A stretch of 64,000 bases of DNA from Sialis fuliginosa (Eukaryota; Arthropoda; Insecta; Megaloptera; Sialidae): NCBI GenBank assembly GCA_961205875.1, contig OY540815.1, positions 15,065,638 to 15,129,637 on the forward strand. The letters are read 5' to 3'. The position numbers were made by a program, and so were the translations under genes. The notes beneath the pieces were generated by a model. It was not told the DNA's origin, did no database searches, and saw only the letters and a list, made by a program, of their open reading frames with translations. Shown here in pieces: positions 47,902 through 62,100 of this stretch; the first letter of the stretch is position 1; the number at the start of each line of letters is the position of its first letter.

Positions 47902-49651
47902 ATAAAATTAAAAGTAAATTTTATAAGTCAAATTTAAAAATGACCGCTAAGAATTGATTAATTGGAATGGATAATCGGTAATTTTTTGGATGGGGATAAA
48001 TTGAAATAAACATTTTCGGATATAGAATCCTTGCTTATTTGATTAAAAAACTCGTGGGACATTACAATAAATAGCGCTTATAAAATTATATGGAATATTG
48101 TTAATCAACAGAATATCCATCAAATTTAATTAAAACTATTTTATGGATATTTTTTAAAGCTTGATTTCAGTCAGTTAATAAAACATAAATTATTATTTGA
48201 CAGTGCATTATTTTATGGAGTTAACATGGCTTATTGTTAACAAAATTATTTATGAATGATAAAATAGTTTTAGAACTAAATTTCTCTTCCTGCTTATATT
48301 TTGGTTAGCCTTTGTGTCGTAACATCCGGCGGGTAGTGTATACCCTATTTAATCCTTTTTGTCTACTTTACTCAACTGTGACAATGTTTTGTGCAAACCT
48401 ATTCTTCCGTCCTTATTTTCCGCTGAAGTGTACAATAATTTATCTCAGTTTTCAAACTATACGGTTAAAATGTTGTAGTTTTCGGGGAAACAGTAATAAA
48501 GATGAAGCTTGGAATTTTTTATTTATCGTTATTTTAAACTAGAATGTGCATGAGTGATAACATTCGTTATATTATAAAAAAAATTATAATAAATTTAAAC
48601 GAATCAGATATCACACGTCCATATTATTAATAACAGTAACTAACTTTATTTCATTGATGATTCAACACTGTGAAACGAATCAAAGATAATAAATAATTAA
48701 ATTCTATAAATAAGAAATAAATAGATATATTCAATAAAGAATCAAGTAAGAAATAAAAATAATGAATTTTAATTATTTTTTTTATTTTTATTTTTTTCTT
48801 TATTATTTTTTAAAGTTTCAGGTAAATGATAATTTTTTTTTAATTTTGTAATGTCAGTATACATATTTCTAATCGTTTTTGCAATATTAATTCTAAAATA
48901 TATTTTCAGTTTTCAGATAATAAATTAAACTTTTTCTGTAATATCAAATCTTATAAATTTATATTCACATTAAGACCACTCAAATTCTACTCTAAATCCT
49001 CTTCATTGCAAATTGTCAAGACGTCAGCAAATATGTACAAAAGTCGTTCGAGCGCTACAGATATAGTTGTGGCGAAATCTTGTACTTAAACTTGTACAGT
49101 TTCAGGTCATTAAGTGTTTACATACTATAGCTTATATAATAAATCGGCTTACTTTCTTTATTCTAATTGATATCATTCTTTTTTCTTTGTATTCTTTTTT
49201 TATTTTATATACATATCCTTAATTGTTTGAAATTGTATATAAAAACCATCCCCCTTTTTTAATTAGTAGCTTTCTTCAAGTATGCCATCTTTGCAACAAA
49301 TTTTAATAAAAGCTTTTTTGAGTACTGCAAAAACTAGGGATTAAGCAGATTTGTTTGTCAAGTTTTGATACTTTCTTTAAGCAGATTATTTCTTAAATAG
49401 TTTTTCTTAATCCAACAAAAACTAAATTGTACACTTCTTTAGATGAAAGTAACCCTTTCGTGAAATGAATTTTGTGTTTACAAAGTTACTTCATATTTTA
49501 ATGATTTTATTTTACTTACAATTATTTAGATAATAACTATGATGCCTGATATTTGTAATATTTTTTATCTACGAAAGAAAAACACTGATATGAATGATAA
49601 ATTGTAAAATTCGTTCGTTGAGTTGAAAAAAAACTGTATCTTTCATTTTTT

Positions 49652-49858
49652 CGTAATTGTAAATACGTCTTCAAAAGAGTTGAAATAGAAATCCATCTAA
49701 GTATATTCTTTTTTATACAATATTAAATCTTTCAAAAACTTAATACAATATATTTTTTTTCATAATTGTAAATACGTCTACAAAAAAGTTGAAATAGAAA
49801 TCATTCTATCCTTTTTTATACAATATTAAATCTTTCAAAAAGGTAATACAACATATTT
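49652..49858 (+). repeat. Tandem duplication, ~109-bp unit
   Basis: cgtaattgtaaatacgtct at 49652 and cataattgtaaatacgtct at 49761. Both are followed by agttgaaatagaaatc and atacaatattaaatctttca. The copies have diverged by several substitutions and small gaps. Confidence 0.85.
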
Positions 49859-51591
49859 GTTTACACAAAAGAAATCAATACCGTACATGAATGTAAAACT
49901 TTTTGGGAAGAAATTTGCATATTACTATATTAAAATTGAACAACAATGTAAATTTTTAATGCTGAGGATAATAAAAGTATAGATTTCTTTCAATATCAAA
50001 TATAATTTCATATTATTAAAAAATTGATTTACTTTTAATATTCAATTTTATCTTATTTCCTTATTTTACTTTCATGTTCCAAAAGAAATGGAAGTATTGT
50101 AATACCGTCGAAAAATCGTGTCCAAAATAAGAGCAGATTCTGATTGTACTACCTTCAAAACCTAAAGAAAAGTTAATTTACGAATGGCAGTTGTGTATGT
50201 GTCTGTCAAATTAGTTATTCTACGAATGTGTATTATGTTTTTGACATTAGGACATTAGAATACTAATATTTATAATACAAAAGTGAGTTTTATTTTTGAC
50301 AAATCCCATTGAAAATTTTCATGTATTAAAAAATATTTAATAAGATATTAAAGAATATTATAGAAGTCATGTATGGTTCTCCATACCGATATTTTTGTTA
50401 CAAATCGTATCTCTAAGCAAAAAAAAAATAAAAAATATAACATTTAAAAGACATAATTTTATTACAGGTCGCTGCCACTGAATAGATCGTATAAAATGAG
50501 TAGAAGAATCATTACTTACTCTTACCTTCTCTCACAAGTTATCAAATCCTGGTTATCATGCATGATGTAAAGTTTCTTAAGAGAACACGTTTCAATAATT
50601 TTCAATATCACTCATCTTAGTTGCACGTCGTACTTTAAATCCGTGTTAAAGTAGGAAATAAATCAAAAGATTTTCTCTTATTATTTAAATTTTAAACTTT
50701 TTCTGAGCAATAAACATATTTTTAAAATTTTAACGGCCTAATCGTGCATGACCTCAATCGAATTTCAACGATATAATATATGTACATAAATGACTAACTG
50801 CAGAAAAGGGCCATTTACACATTTTAAAAATTTCAAGAGGCAAAAAATTATAAAATACCTTAAATCATCAAATTGAATTGAAATTTTAGAAAATATAGTA
50901 CGAACTAATGTTTTGGCTTTCTTTATGAAAATCGACTTTATTTATTTTAATAAAAATTCATTATTTAAATCCCTTGAATCTTTAAAGTAATGCAAAATAG
51001 TGAAATCTGTAGTAAATGTCTAATAATACAAGGGTTAACAAAAGATATTTCTTTACTAAAAAATAAATATTAAAATTTATAATATTAATAAATTATATCT
51101 ACATTCTAAATAACAAAAATTATACTATCAAATAACAATATTTGTCAAAATTTTAGGTACGAAATACATATATCTACCTTTATTAATGTAAAATTGCAAA
51201 GTTATTTTAGGACCAGCAAGATTAGAATACATAAAAAGTAAATCGTATCTTTCAGAAGGTTTAATCCTTTAATAAAATTTGATTTTATTTTATAAAAACG
51301 GTAAGTTTATGGTCCTTTTAGTCACAATATAACCAAAGGAAAGTAAAAACTTATCATGAAATGTATAACTTCCTCATCTTGTTCAAATATGCTATATTTT
51401 AAAAATATTAGGTCTAGAGTATGTGACCTTCTAAATCCATAATTTAAAAGTTAACAACGATTACAAATTAGACATTTAATAGTAGTTTTAAATTGGATTG
51501 ATTTTACAATACTAATACATATTATTTAGATTACCAGTTATGATAAAAACAAAATATAAGAAATATTTATAACAGTGATGATGCTCTAAAT

Positions 51592-51976
51592 CAGCGTTTC
51601 TCAACCTTTTAGTATTTGCGACCCAATTTTCAATCATAATTCTCATCGCCCCCGCCTCCTTCATACAATAATTTTTATAAACCTTCTTTCGAAAAACTTT
51701 GTTCTGCAAAACAGGCCCAAGGGAGTCACTAATAATTATTAATCTTGTTTTTAATTTAATATTGATAAGTTAATTATTAAATACATTGTGCAGTACTGAT
51801 ACAATCTTATTTACAAGTATATTATATATCAGTGTAAATGTAAACGTGTATTTTATTTTTTATTATGTCAGAATGTATTTTATTGCATTTCTTTCAGTAA
51901 ATTAAAATTTTTTTTAATAATATTTGTCTCATTTTTTCTCGATATTCTCGCGCTCCCCACAGGTTGAGAATCGCTG
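51592..51976. mobile_element. hAT MITE with perfect 8-bp target duplication
   Basis: Ends CAGCGTTTCTCAACC and GGTTGAGAATCGCTG (14 of 15 complementary) enclose 385 bp. The 8-mer CTCTAAAT stands immediately outside both ends (51584-51591 and 51977-51984), the hallmark of hAT transposition. No transposase, so non-autonomous. Confidence 0.93.
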
Positions 51977-54608
51977 CTCTAAATTACTCTATTTCACATA
52001 TTCATACTTTACGTAACATATTCTTCATTCTTAGTATAAAAATATCACTTAAAAGCGTTGAAAAATGATACAACTTCAGCAGAGCATGCAAATATCTTTA
52101 TAGTAATAATTGATACATTACAACGACTTCTCAAGATAGATGCTACATTTTAATAAATTAATAAGATGGATCACATTGCGAAGATATCGAGCAATTTTTC
52201 AACCTAACAAGTTGATGTATTAAAATAATGTAACGATATCATTCTTAGGAAGATGCTCCGAGGAGGGCCATGAGTTATGATATAATATCTGTCGTAAGAA
52301 AAAGCCAAGTTTTAACGGCATGCTTGAGAAATGTTAGTTGTGGTTTTCCGCAAAGCACGTGTATGTACGTGTGTGCTAGAGGTACATATATATGTAGGTA
52401 TGCATGTTTGTTTTTTTTACTAGTTAAAACAAAATAATATTATTGTTAAAAAATAATTAATTTTATTAGAAATTTCATTAGAAATTTTAATATAAAAACA
52501 GTGGACCTGTCCCGACTTCGCATAGGAGTTAATTTAATTAATTAATTAATTATATTGTTGTTTTAGCTGATCCAGCAAACGTTGTTCTGTCCAAAAATAA
52601 TTTGTTTAAAAATCATATATATTTTCGTAAATATCTCGATTCGCCAACTATAGCGGGTCCATTTTTTATAAAAAATATTTCTTTCCACGTACATAACTAA
52701 TATGTATTCTGAATATGAGGCAAATCAGACCATAAATACCTATAAACAAGGAAAGACACATTGTTACCATATCGCTCCACGAGTCATTGGCGTATCATTC
52801 AGATTTTAAAATAAATATCAATTGTTTTGAATTATAAAATTAATTAATAATAAATGTTTTATATTGTCTTTAAAAGTATTTCAGTGATAACTGATTAACA
52901 GAGAAACTTCTATTGGGAATTATCATCTCTCGTACATACGAAATTCAATTGTAATTTAAGGCATATTTGCATATTATAAATTTTCAACTGAGGCCTTTGG
53001 GATAATATGCATGGTAATGGTGAAACTGACATTTAAGAAAAGATGGCGGCCGTATAATTTTGGTAGCAGTTTCATATACGGACTAGCATTGGTTATTATG
53101 TATCCATATAGTCTTTCTATCTAAGATAAATACACAAATACACAATACACCAAATGAACATATGGTGTAAATATGGCTTCGATACGTCCAGTGGTTTAGG
53201 ACTGATGAGATCAAATATATACGCACCAACCAATTATTCAATTTTTGTAAATATAGCAACTAAGCATCAATATGTGTATTGTGTACATTTTTTGTTAATA
53301 TATGTAAACACTTGTAGGTGCAATAAAAAATTGCAGCATAACGATATTTACGTTCAATACATAACAAATAGAGAATTTCTCCCTCATTTATCATCCCCTC
53401 CCCTCCCTCTCAACGCAAACAACTTCTATTTTTTTAACTATAATGGAAGTTCTGAGAAACATTTCAATAAACTAGAAATATAGATGTTTATTTAAACTTG
53501 AGTTTTCTATACACAAAAGCAATAAGGTTGTATTATTGAATAGGTTTGTGGGAACACATTTTGATTTATTGCAATGGTATGTTTTTACAAAGTGGGAGTT
53601 ATTTGGACCCTTGGAAAATATATGTGATGCATTGCTACTTAATAAATAATAAATGCGATAACTCAAAAAAAAACAAGTTACATTGAAAAATAAATAAATA
53701 CGAGAAAAACGTTGTATATATGGGACATCATGATTTGGTTATAATTTCAAAATTAGGGTTATGTAACAGGTTGTTTTAGATATTTCGAAGATTTTAATAA
53801 TATTAAAACTTTAACATATTTGAATTCCTTGAAATATCAGCTTTCATTTGATACCCCACCCAGCGGAATTGAATAAAAATTGTATTTGATATCCCTTTTG
53901 CCCCTAAAAAACGCCAAAAACTTATTAACGATTCAGTAGTTACAAAGCTGTGACACATTGTTTCAAAGAAACTTGTTTTGATTCTACCCGATCATCTCGT
54001 CTCTAAATACTAATCAAATCAGAGTTATTACACATTACATTGGTGAAAATCACTTATTTAAAACGAAAATATGTATATAATAAATAAAATTAAAAATAAA
54101 CACATATGCGCAACACCCTAATAATGTATTGCAAACAAATAAAAATATGAAATCTGTGTGTACTTGGTATACTAAAGTTTTGCCCCATAATGTTCCTTTT
54201 CCGATTTCGATACGGAACGCTAAAACGTTCAACTTAACTTATCATATATCTTCAAGAGAAATGGTATTATAAGTTGATATCACATATACAAACAAATATT
54301 CATATAAGTTTAATATTTCTTGAGCAACGTTACACTCCAAAACTTGAATAGGTCTCTTAGCTATTCATTGATACTTTAGAAGCACCTTTATTCAAACTGT
54401 TTTAAAAGGTTTTCATGAAAGGAGTGTAAATAGGCACACCCTTTTATTTTAAAGAAGAGACCCCATGTTTTCAATCTCGTATGAAATAAAAAACTACTTT
54501 TTTATCTTAAAGAAATATTGTGGTTAACCAATGGCAGGCAATTTATTTGAACACTTCATCAGTTTTCATTTAAATTGTTCAATAATTAACTACCTTTAGT
54601 AAATTTAA

Positions 54609-54650
54609 CACGAGGAAGCACTATGCATTTACTTGGCAGATGTTTTTTTT
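54609..54650 (+). repeat. Terminal fragment of the GTCTG-rich repeat
   Basis: Isolated block cacgaggaagcactatgcat ttacttggcagatg followed by a T run, matching the end of copies 3 and 4. It looks like a 3'-end-only (truncated) copy. Confidence 0.65.
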
Positions 54651-55487
54651 TTTAATTAAAATAGTGATTTCTTAACATAAATGAATGTTTCTACTCATTC
54701 ACAAATCTCAAAAAATGATTTACACATGTTTCAATAGCAATGCTATAATAAAAATGTTATATTTGTTTCTACGTAATATTATATTCAATTTTCATATTTC
54801 TACACAATTCAGAAATAGCACACCAAAAATAAATATTTTCCACGTTTTTAATTCGATAAAAAACTGATTACAATTTATATTTTCTTTTATTTACTCTTTA
54901 TATTGAAACCGCAATTTATTTATTATCAGAATTTTTCTTTTTTCAACAAAACAATATACTTATAACATCGATAACTTTTGCATTTTACAATGAAATATTT
55001 ATTGTTACGATTTTTTAATCTGTACGATTTTTGTATTGGGTTTTGTTTCTAAAGGAGATCAATATTTAATTATTTTTTTGCTTGTATTCAATGTTTTTCA
55101 TTTTAACGTCAGAATATGAATTTGTTTTTGTAATGAAATTATTTATAGATGCATAATAAATTGAGATTCGTATCGCTAAAATAAAACATTCAATTCCGGT
55201 CGATTTTACGTATCATACAGTTCAAAAATTCCATATATTCTTTTTGAATTAATAATTGAAACCTTTCAGGTACAGTAAGCTTAATTTTTATATTTTACAT
55301 AATAATATTGCTTTTAAAACATATTAAACATTACTTAAACCATAATAAGCAAGAGGAAAACAAAAAATTAAATATTATGGTCAATAACGGTTCTGTGAAA
55401 GCGGAGTTGTAACTACAGCAACAAGATTATAAAGTTTGTAATAATTGGGATGTCACGTGTTAATTTGTACTATTGAGTTATTAACAC

Positions 55488-55512
55488 ATACACACATACA
55501 CACACAGACAAA
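55488..55512 (+). repeat. CA-rich microsatellite
   Basis: Imperfect (acacat/acac)n run, followed at 55600-55720 by a GC-elevated patch with no recognised gene. Confidence 0.6.
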
Positions 55513-57063
55513 TCCGAGAGAACGGGTAGACAAATAACATGAGGATTTCATTCAACCGGGAAAACTGGGTTCTAATTAAATTTCGTTTGTATAATATATT
55601 CTCAGCGACAATTGCGCTGTAGCTGTGAAGTTGGCCCCGCCACGAATACGGCCCCTTTGTTGTTGGTGTCCGATGACTGATTTGTGAGCGGATGTCACAC
55701 TAGGGGTGCTAACTTTAGATAGAATCGTTTTAAATCGGTGTTGATATTTATTTTTTTACCAAACCAAAAAATATATATATGTAGATACATAGTTTAAAAT
55801 GTAACTTTAAAATGGTTTAGAAAATAATTACAAATACTACAATCTACAGCAGTATTTCGCAAAATCACAGTCATTCTTTTTAGATATTGATTTTACCGAC
55901 GTACCCCATTGTTACTAAAATATTTTATTTCTTATTGTAAGTTAGAATACTTATCTTGAAAAAGAAATGGTATATTATGTTGAATTTAATAATTTTGTCA
56001 AAAGATTCGATCGCTTACCTATTTAATTCCTTTCACGTACAACCAGGAGTACTTGTACAAGACTGAAAATTTTTTTAACCCTTTCGGTACAAGTTTGTTT
56101 TACAAACATATGTGAATAAGTTAATTTCTCGTCATATATCGTCTAAGTATAACAATATATGTAATATGTACGTACGCTCCTCGTAACAAATGGGTAAATT
56201 GTTGATTCTAAAGTTCAATTTATATTTATAGGTCTGCGCTACTTTAACATTTATATGATATCACTAAAACGAATGTTATATATATTTTATTTCTGATTTT
56301 CACTTAGAAAAACTTCTGAATCTAAACTTCAAATGTTTCTTTTCCACATTTGATTTTAATAAACAGCTCGATTCATCTCAATTGACTGGCTTAATATAAA
56401 CTAAGCATTTAGATATATTTTTCCATCCCTAGCTGTGCCACTCTTCTTTATGTTTGTGTTACAGAGGAGCTATATAATGGATTTTTTATGTCGTGAATAT
56501 AAATTTGTTTAATGACTCCTTCGATGTTTGTTTTTTTCTCTCACTATCTCTGTCTAATTTGAATTCGTGCGCGGTTTTAAATTTGATTTTAATATGAACG
56601 GAAATTAAATATTTTTAAATGATTTTATATCTTCCAATTTGTGTATATATCTCGAATTTTACAGAATTCATAAAAGCAGGAACGCAAAATATGTATAAAA
56701 AAATGGTATTAATTTAAATTAAAAATAATTACCGGAATTTTATTTGATATACAGTTGAGCGAAAATTATCATGATATAAATAGTCACAAAACTGCTTTTT
56801 GGGTTATTTTAAATTAAGATGATACGAAAATGTAAAATAATCATTTGTTTGATCTAGAAAATTTTGTTTAAAATTAATTTATAATGTCGCATTGTAAATT
56901 ACAATATTTTTAAATTATTATTTATCTCAAAACTTAAAAATGAGTTAAAATACTCTCAGAATGATTCCACTGTCACATTAAACGCGACAAAGCAAATGCA
57001 TTTACTAAAAACACATTAGACAGTTAATTCTTCACCACAATGTGCGTGTCCGCCATCAGAGGA

Positions 57064-57159
57064 CTATGCACACCAACTTGATATGGGTATAACACAATCA
57101 CAGAGAAATTTGTCGAATCGTTGTGAAGGTGTTGCCAGACATACCGGAACCGTTTTCAT
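57064..57159 (-). CDS. Small ORF, 31 residues, unidentified
   Basis: ATG-to-TAG minus-strand ORF reading MKTVPVCLATPSQRFDKFLC followed by DCVIPISSWCA. The frame stays open for another 14 codons upstream of the ATG. The patch 57030-57200 is GC-elevated against its flanks. It precedes a hAT-like end (57222) and the large palindrome (57526). It may be a repeat remnant rather than a gene. Confidence 0.12.
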   Translation of the reverse strand: MKTVPVCLATPSQRFDKFLCDCVIPISSWCA

Positions 57160-57221
57160 CTTTTGTAAATATTCAGACAGAGGTGGCTCCAGAGGCCTAA
57201 GACAAAAGTAATGATGAAATC

Positions 57222-57280
57222 AGTGCTTCTTAAAGTAGTGGGCCGTGGTCTTCCCACAAAGGGGCCGCGAAAAGCTGCAA
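57222..57280 (+). mobile_element. hAT-like terminus
   Basis: cagtgcttcttaaagtagtg ggccgtggtcttcccac has the CAGTG start and composition of hAT MITE ends. The right end was not found; the large palindrome begins 250 bp further on. Confidence 0.35.
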
Positions 57281-57525
57281 ATATAACAAATAAATATATT
57301 ATTGTTAAATACTTGATATATTATAAATTGTACAGCAGTGGCGAACCGTCCATGGAAGCAGGGGAAGCAGTGCTTATGGGTAAATTAATACAAATATGTG
57401 TTTTCAGTTAATAAATAATTTAAAAATAATATAAGAATATTCATCTTTATGCGCAACTCAAACATCTTAACCAAAAATAGCATTTAGTATTAATTTACAC
57501 ACTCAATAATAAAACTATAATACCT

Positions 57526-58272
57526 CTACGTCTTATTTTCTTGTATTTTAGTCGATATTTGTATGAAGAGTTGAAGTTCACTGCAGGAAATTTCACTAAA
57601 AAATTTTGAATTTTTGATTTCGTTAAAAGTATGTTTATTGTATAGAAAATGACGTGAAAAGTTGAAATTTTCAAACCGCAGGTCTGTATCTTAAACCGTT
57701 CTCGAGATATAGCCTCTCAAAGTTTTAGTTTTTTCAAAATTTTGAAGAAAAATGTCCCTAACTTTTGAATGCGTGGTCGGAATTGATTTTAATTGACGGA
57801 TTTGGAATCAGCGTGTCAAAATCTATATAATGACATGTATAATACCTTAAAACTCGAGAAAAAAAAATTTGGCGAAAAATCGAAAAAATTCAAAGGGGTA
57901 TACCTTAAAAAAATGTCGATTTTTGACCAAAATTTTTTTGTCGGATTTTAAAGTATTATACATGTCATTATATCGATTTTGACACGCTGATTCCAAATCC
58001 GTCAACTAAAATCAATTCCGACCACGCGTTCAAAAGTTATAGCCTTTTTTCTCCAAAAATTTAAAAAAACTAAAACTTTGAGAGGCTATATCTCAACAAC
58101 GGTTTGAGATACAGACCTGCGGTTTGAAACAAACAACTTTTCACGTCATTTTCTATACAATAAACATACTTTTAACGAAATCAAAAATTCTAAATTTTTT
58201 AGTGATATTTCCTGCAGTGAACTTCAACTCGTCATACAAATATCGACTAAAATACAAGAGAATAAGACGTAG
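57526..58272. repeat. Near-perfect 747-bp palindrome
   Basis: Left and right halves are inverted copies over about 340-370 bp, with perhaps 6-8% differences by eye and almost no spacer (axis near 57900). Matching blocks include ctacgtcttatt, gttgaagttcactgcaggaa, gtatgtttattgtatagaaa, caaaccgcaggtctgtatct, gatatagcctctcaaagttt and cggatttggaatcagcgtgt. No ORF. It is either a foldback transposon or an inverted duplication. Transcribed, it would form a long double-stranded hairpin RNA. Confidence 0.92.
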
Positions 58273-58854
58273 AATCATTTAGTTACTATATAAATATATA
58301 AGAATTTATTTTAAAAAGTAAAAGCTCGAACTTAAAGTGTTTCATAACTAGTTTGTTTTGTTAATAGGAAAAAAATATCTTATCATCGAAGCAAGCAATA
58401 TTTAGGTTTTGAAGAATAATTCAATTTAATGATCATTTATTTTCCTCGTGAATGCTAGATTTTGACGGAATGTGCAGGTATTTTATAAACACCATTTAAT
58501 ACAAATTTGAACAAAAATCTGCGTACGCACCACGTACACGCATTACTCATTATTATAAATTATTTCACCCCTATCTATAATGTTAATTGCTCCATCATAT
58601 ACATTTTATAGACGATATTAGCAAACTTAATTCATTAATAATGACAAAATTCATTACTGTAATTTATATTTACTCATATTGTATGTGTCTAAATACAATA
58701 TATAGTATGTACATGTCAGTTATAATATTTATAAATGTTTACATCATATACAGTATAACACCGGGTAAATGCACTATTTATTAATTTTTTTAATTTCGTG
58801 ATTAATTTATAATAATAAGATACAAATATTGTATCATAAAATATTACACAGCTG

Positions 58855-59134
58855 CACAAAAAAAAGTGTGGAGGAAAAAAAGCGACCTATATAGCGATAT
58901 TCGAGTATAGTCGAAATCAAAATTTTTGAAATGTTCTGCTTACCAGTTTATTTTTTTATTTGAGCTTAAGTTTTGGGTTTAGTTAACTTGTAAAAATTCA
59001 ACCTAAACCCAAAATTCAAGCTCAAATAAAAAAAACTGGTGAGCAGACAATTCTAAAAATTTTGATTTCGACTATGCTCGACCAATACTACAATGCTATA
59101 TAGGTTGCTTTTTTAGCTCCGCACTTTTTTTGTG
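58855..59134. mobile_element. Foldback MITE, 280 bp
   Basis: Ends cacaaaaaaaagtgtgga / tccgcactttttttgtg. The arms run almost to the centre: gcgacctatatagc, cgagtatagtcgaaatcaaa, ttatttgagcttaagttttg ggttta. It is a second long hairpin only 580 bp from the 747-bp palindrome. Confidence 0.88.
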
Positions 59135-62100
59135 TAGATGTGTTATTAATTAATAAATATCTTTGATTCAAAATATTTTAAATAATAAGACATTTATATA
59201 TTTGATATAATTATCTTCTTTTATAAATTTAACATTTATAGGATGATTAAATACATATAATTTCAAGTAATTAATTAAAAGCACTTCAAAAGGGCTTCAT
59301 TATTAAACGCATGTACATTAAAAAATGTTCATGAACAGAAAATATCAACTGGAACTTAATTAATAACTCTAATTAATTTATAAAAACACTTCTGTGTTCT
59401 GTTATTTCTTTTAATTTATAAATGAATACGTTTTAAACAAAGAAGTAAAGTACGAAACTGATATATTTTAAACAATGCCCGAATTATTTTACAATTATAT
59501 CTACACTTATCAAAATTCAATAAACCTTTTTCCTCGATAAATTCTTGTACTACTTATTTTTCGATAAATTACATAGTTCTACAAAAAAAAATCCTTTTAG
59601 TGCTGTGTTCTCAATATCTTTTTTTGAAATAATTTTGACCCGCTGAATCCGAAAACGACCATGGTTTTGGTCAATGAGCTTTTGGATTCGAGATATTGCG
59701 AAAAAAACCACCTTCGCAAATATGTAAAAATTAAAAAAATCGTTTCTCAATTCAACGTTCACTTTTTAAACGACAATAGTTACAAACTTTTGAATATTTC
59801 CAACACCCCTTATCCGGTTAGCACCAAAATCAATAGGTCTAGAATACCCACTGAAACAAACATTTTGCCCAAAAATAATTCAAATCGGTGCATTTTTACA
59901 GTAGTTATCGTGAAAGAAAGAAAATTTTACATCCAGACACATACACAGCCGCCATGCCCAGAATACGCTTGTATGAAGACTCGATTTTCAAATCAGAGTC
60001 CATGCTCTATATCTATGATATCAAGTACCTATTTATGAACTTCAAAAATTAAATTAAATACAGAGCTACCGACTTAAATTACAAACACAATTTGTAATCT
60101 TTTGAAATTTAAATTAATGATATTCAACTATCTAATTTTTCGATATATCATTTTTAAAATAAATTCTGTAAATTCATTTATGTGGTATATTTGAAACAAA
60201 GTTTAATCCAACACATACATTTAACTTGAAAAGTAATCCAACATCAAAGAACTTAACCGGCTTTATAAAGTCATCATGTTATATACAATGTAAATATTTA
60301 ATTCTATAATTCAAATTTTAATGTTATCCACTTGAATAGGTTTTTAAACCCAAATATATATATTGTAATGTAACTGAATGCTAACATCTCAAATAACTTG
60401 ATTAAACTTCTGACGGCGTAAGAAGAAGACGAAACGTCTCTAGTGTCGCCCTCTCTTGTGGAAACATCGTAACAACCCTTCACGTGACCTCGTTCAACCC
60501 TTATATACACCCAAGTGGAAAACGCTGACGTTACATCTGTCTCTTGAAATATATTCAATATCTCAGAAAAATCTTAATCCCCACATTTTTATGTCGTTTG
60601 CACTGATATTAATATTGCTACCCTTTATATGCGCATACGTACTTATTTCTTTTATGTTTTGAATATTTGTATGGTCTGGAATATCGCTCGTTTAAATCCT
60701 GGTACTGAATATTTTATTATTTTACTTTACACAGTGAGAATTTTAAAACCACTGTACATATATTTTATTCCTTGATTCATTCTTAGTTCTGGGATATTAA
60801 TCTTTGCTAGGGCTACACAAGAGACGAGTCAGGTCAGTCTCAGTTTTTGAAACTAAAGTCTCGGTTTTGTATACCTATCGTTTGTTTGTTCCAAGTTAAC
60901 TTAATTTTTTTTTTAATAAATAGATTTTAAACGTGCATTATTATATTACATTTTTTTAGCATCCAACTTACTAAGTACATTAAACTTGTATTATATTAAC
61001 ATTAAATAAATTATAACAATTGATATGCATAATTAATATTACATCATAAAAATTGAATTATAGTTAATTACCATATTAAAGATTTTCCTTGAGTAAAATA
61101 TTATATGCATTATCAATCACTTGATAAAGAAACGAACAAAATATAATCTGTGTTAATATGGACGCCTATTTCTTGTAAAGGAAATGAATTAACTGAATCA
61201 TACGGCCACATTTCAGAGCTTCTATCAGTCACGTAATTAAGGAAGAAAAAGGATAAATACATTAAATCCGACAGAATTTCCTTTTTTTACTTTACATTTT
61301 ATCCTTCTTTAGAACTCATTATAATGCAAACTATCTTTTGATAGAGGAGGATAAAAATACTATGGTTTGTATAATACCAATATAATATTTTTATAAAAAT
61401 TATATACTACGACTCTGCAACAATTAATTACAATTTTAATTACATTTCATTTGAATTAAGTTTCTTTAATTTATTAAAATCAGAAACACAAATAGGGCTT
61501 GCAAATGGCATCTTGTTTTTATCAAGAATAAATTATAGTTCATATGATATATTTATATTTTTCGGATAATGGCACAGTAATTAATAACCGTGTATTGCTT
61601 CCCCGCAATATGAAGATATGAGAAGTTTTGTGATCTTTTCAGAATGAGACAAAAAAATTGTTCTCCGATTTCAAATTTTTAAATTGATCTTTCTGTCTGT
61701 CTGTGTGTATGTGCGTCTGTGCCCTAAATCCTTGTCACACGCAAAACTCATTAACCGCTAAACCGACATTTATGAAACTTAGTTGGATGGTTGGATCTGT
61801 TTTTATTTAAATTGCACGAGGAAGCACTATGCATTTACTTGACAGATGTTTTTAAAATTAATTTTATATTTTTATTATAAAAAAGTAAACATTTAACTTA
61901 TATATGTATAATCTACTTATATATTTCCAGTTTTACTTAATTAAAACATATTCTCCCTATCATTTTAGACCGACCGAAATTTGATACGCAACCCAAATCC
62001 TTGGTAAGCTAGTAAACCTTTAAGAGCTTAGGTGAATCGACCAATTTCTTGAACTATTTAATGTTGATTCCTTTGGTCGGTAACAAGCTACTTACAACAA

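Larger units (their letters stand above)
44921..51591. other. AT-rich non-coding stretch
   Basis: Contains the MITE at 46293, repeat copy 3 and the tandem duplication. 47040-47130 is C-rich, ending near caggagtgccaaaattattt (a hAT-like end). No gene. Confidence 0.5.
51977..57030. other. AT-rich non-coding stretch
   Basis: The 109-codon frame at 53154-53483 begins with ATG but has no recognisable domain. 55600-55720 is GC-elevated with a short open frame after a tattctcag acceptor, too weak to call. Confidence 0.5.

Noticed and set aside
53154-53483. 109-codon ATG frame
   Set aside because: Composition matches the AT-rich flanks; no domain, no splice context, no resemblance to any family.
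59661-60038. 125-codon ATG frame in good start context
   Set aside because: Lies in repeat-like DNA, has Asn/Ile/Lys-rich composition and no recognisable domain.
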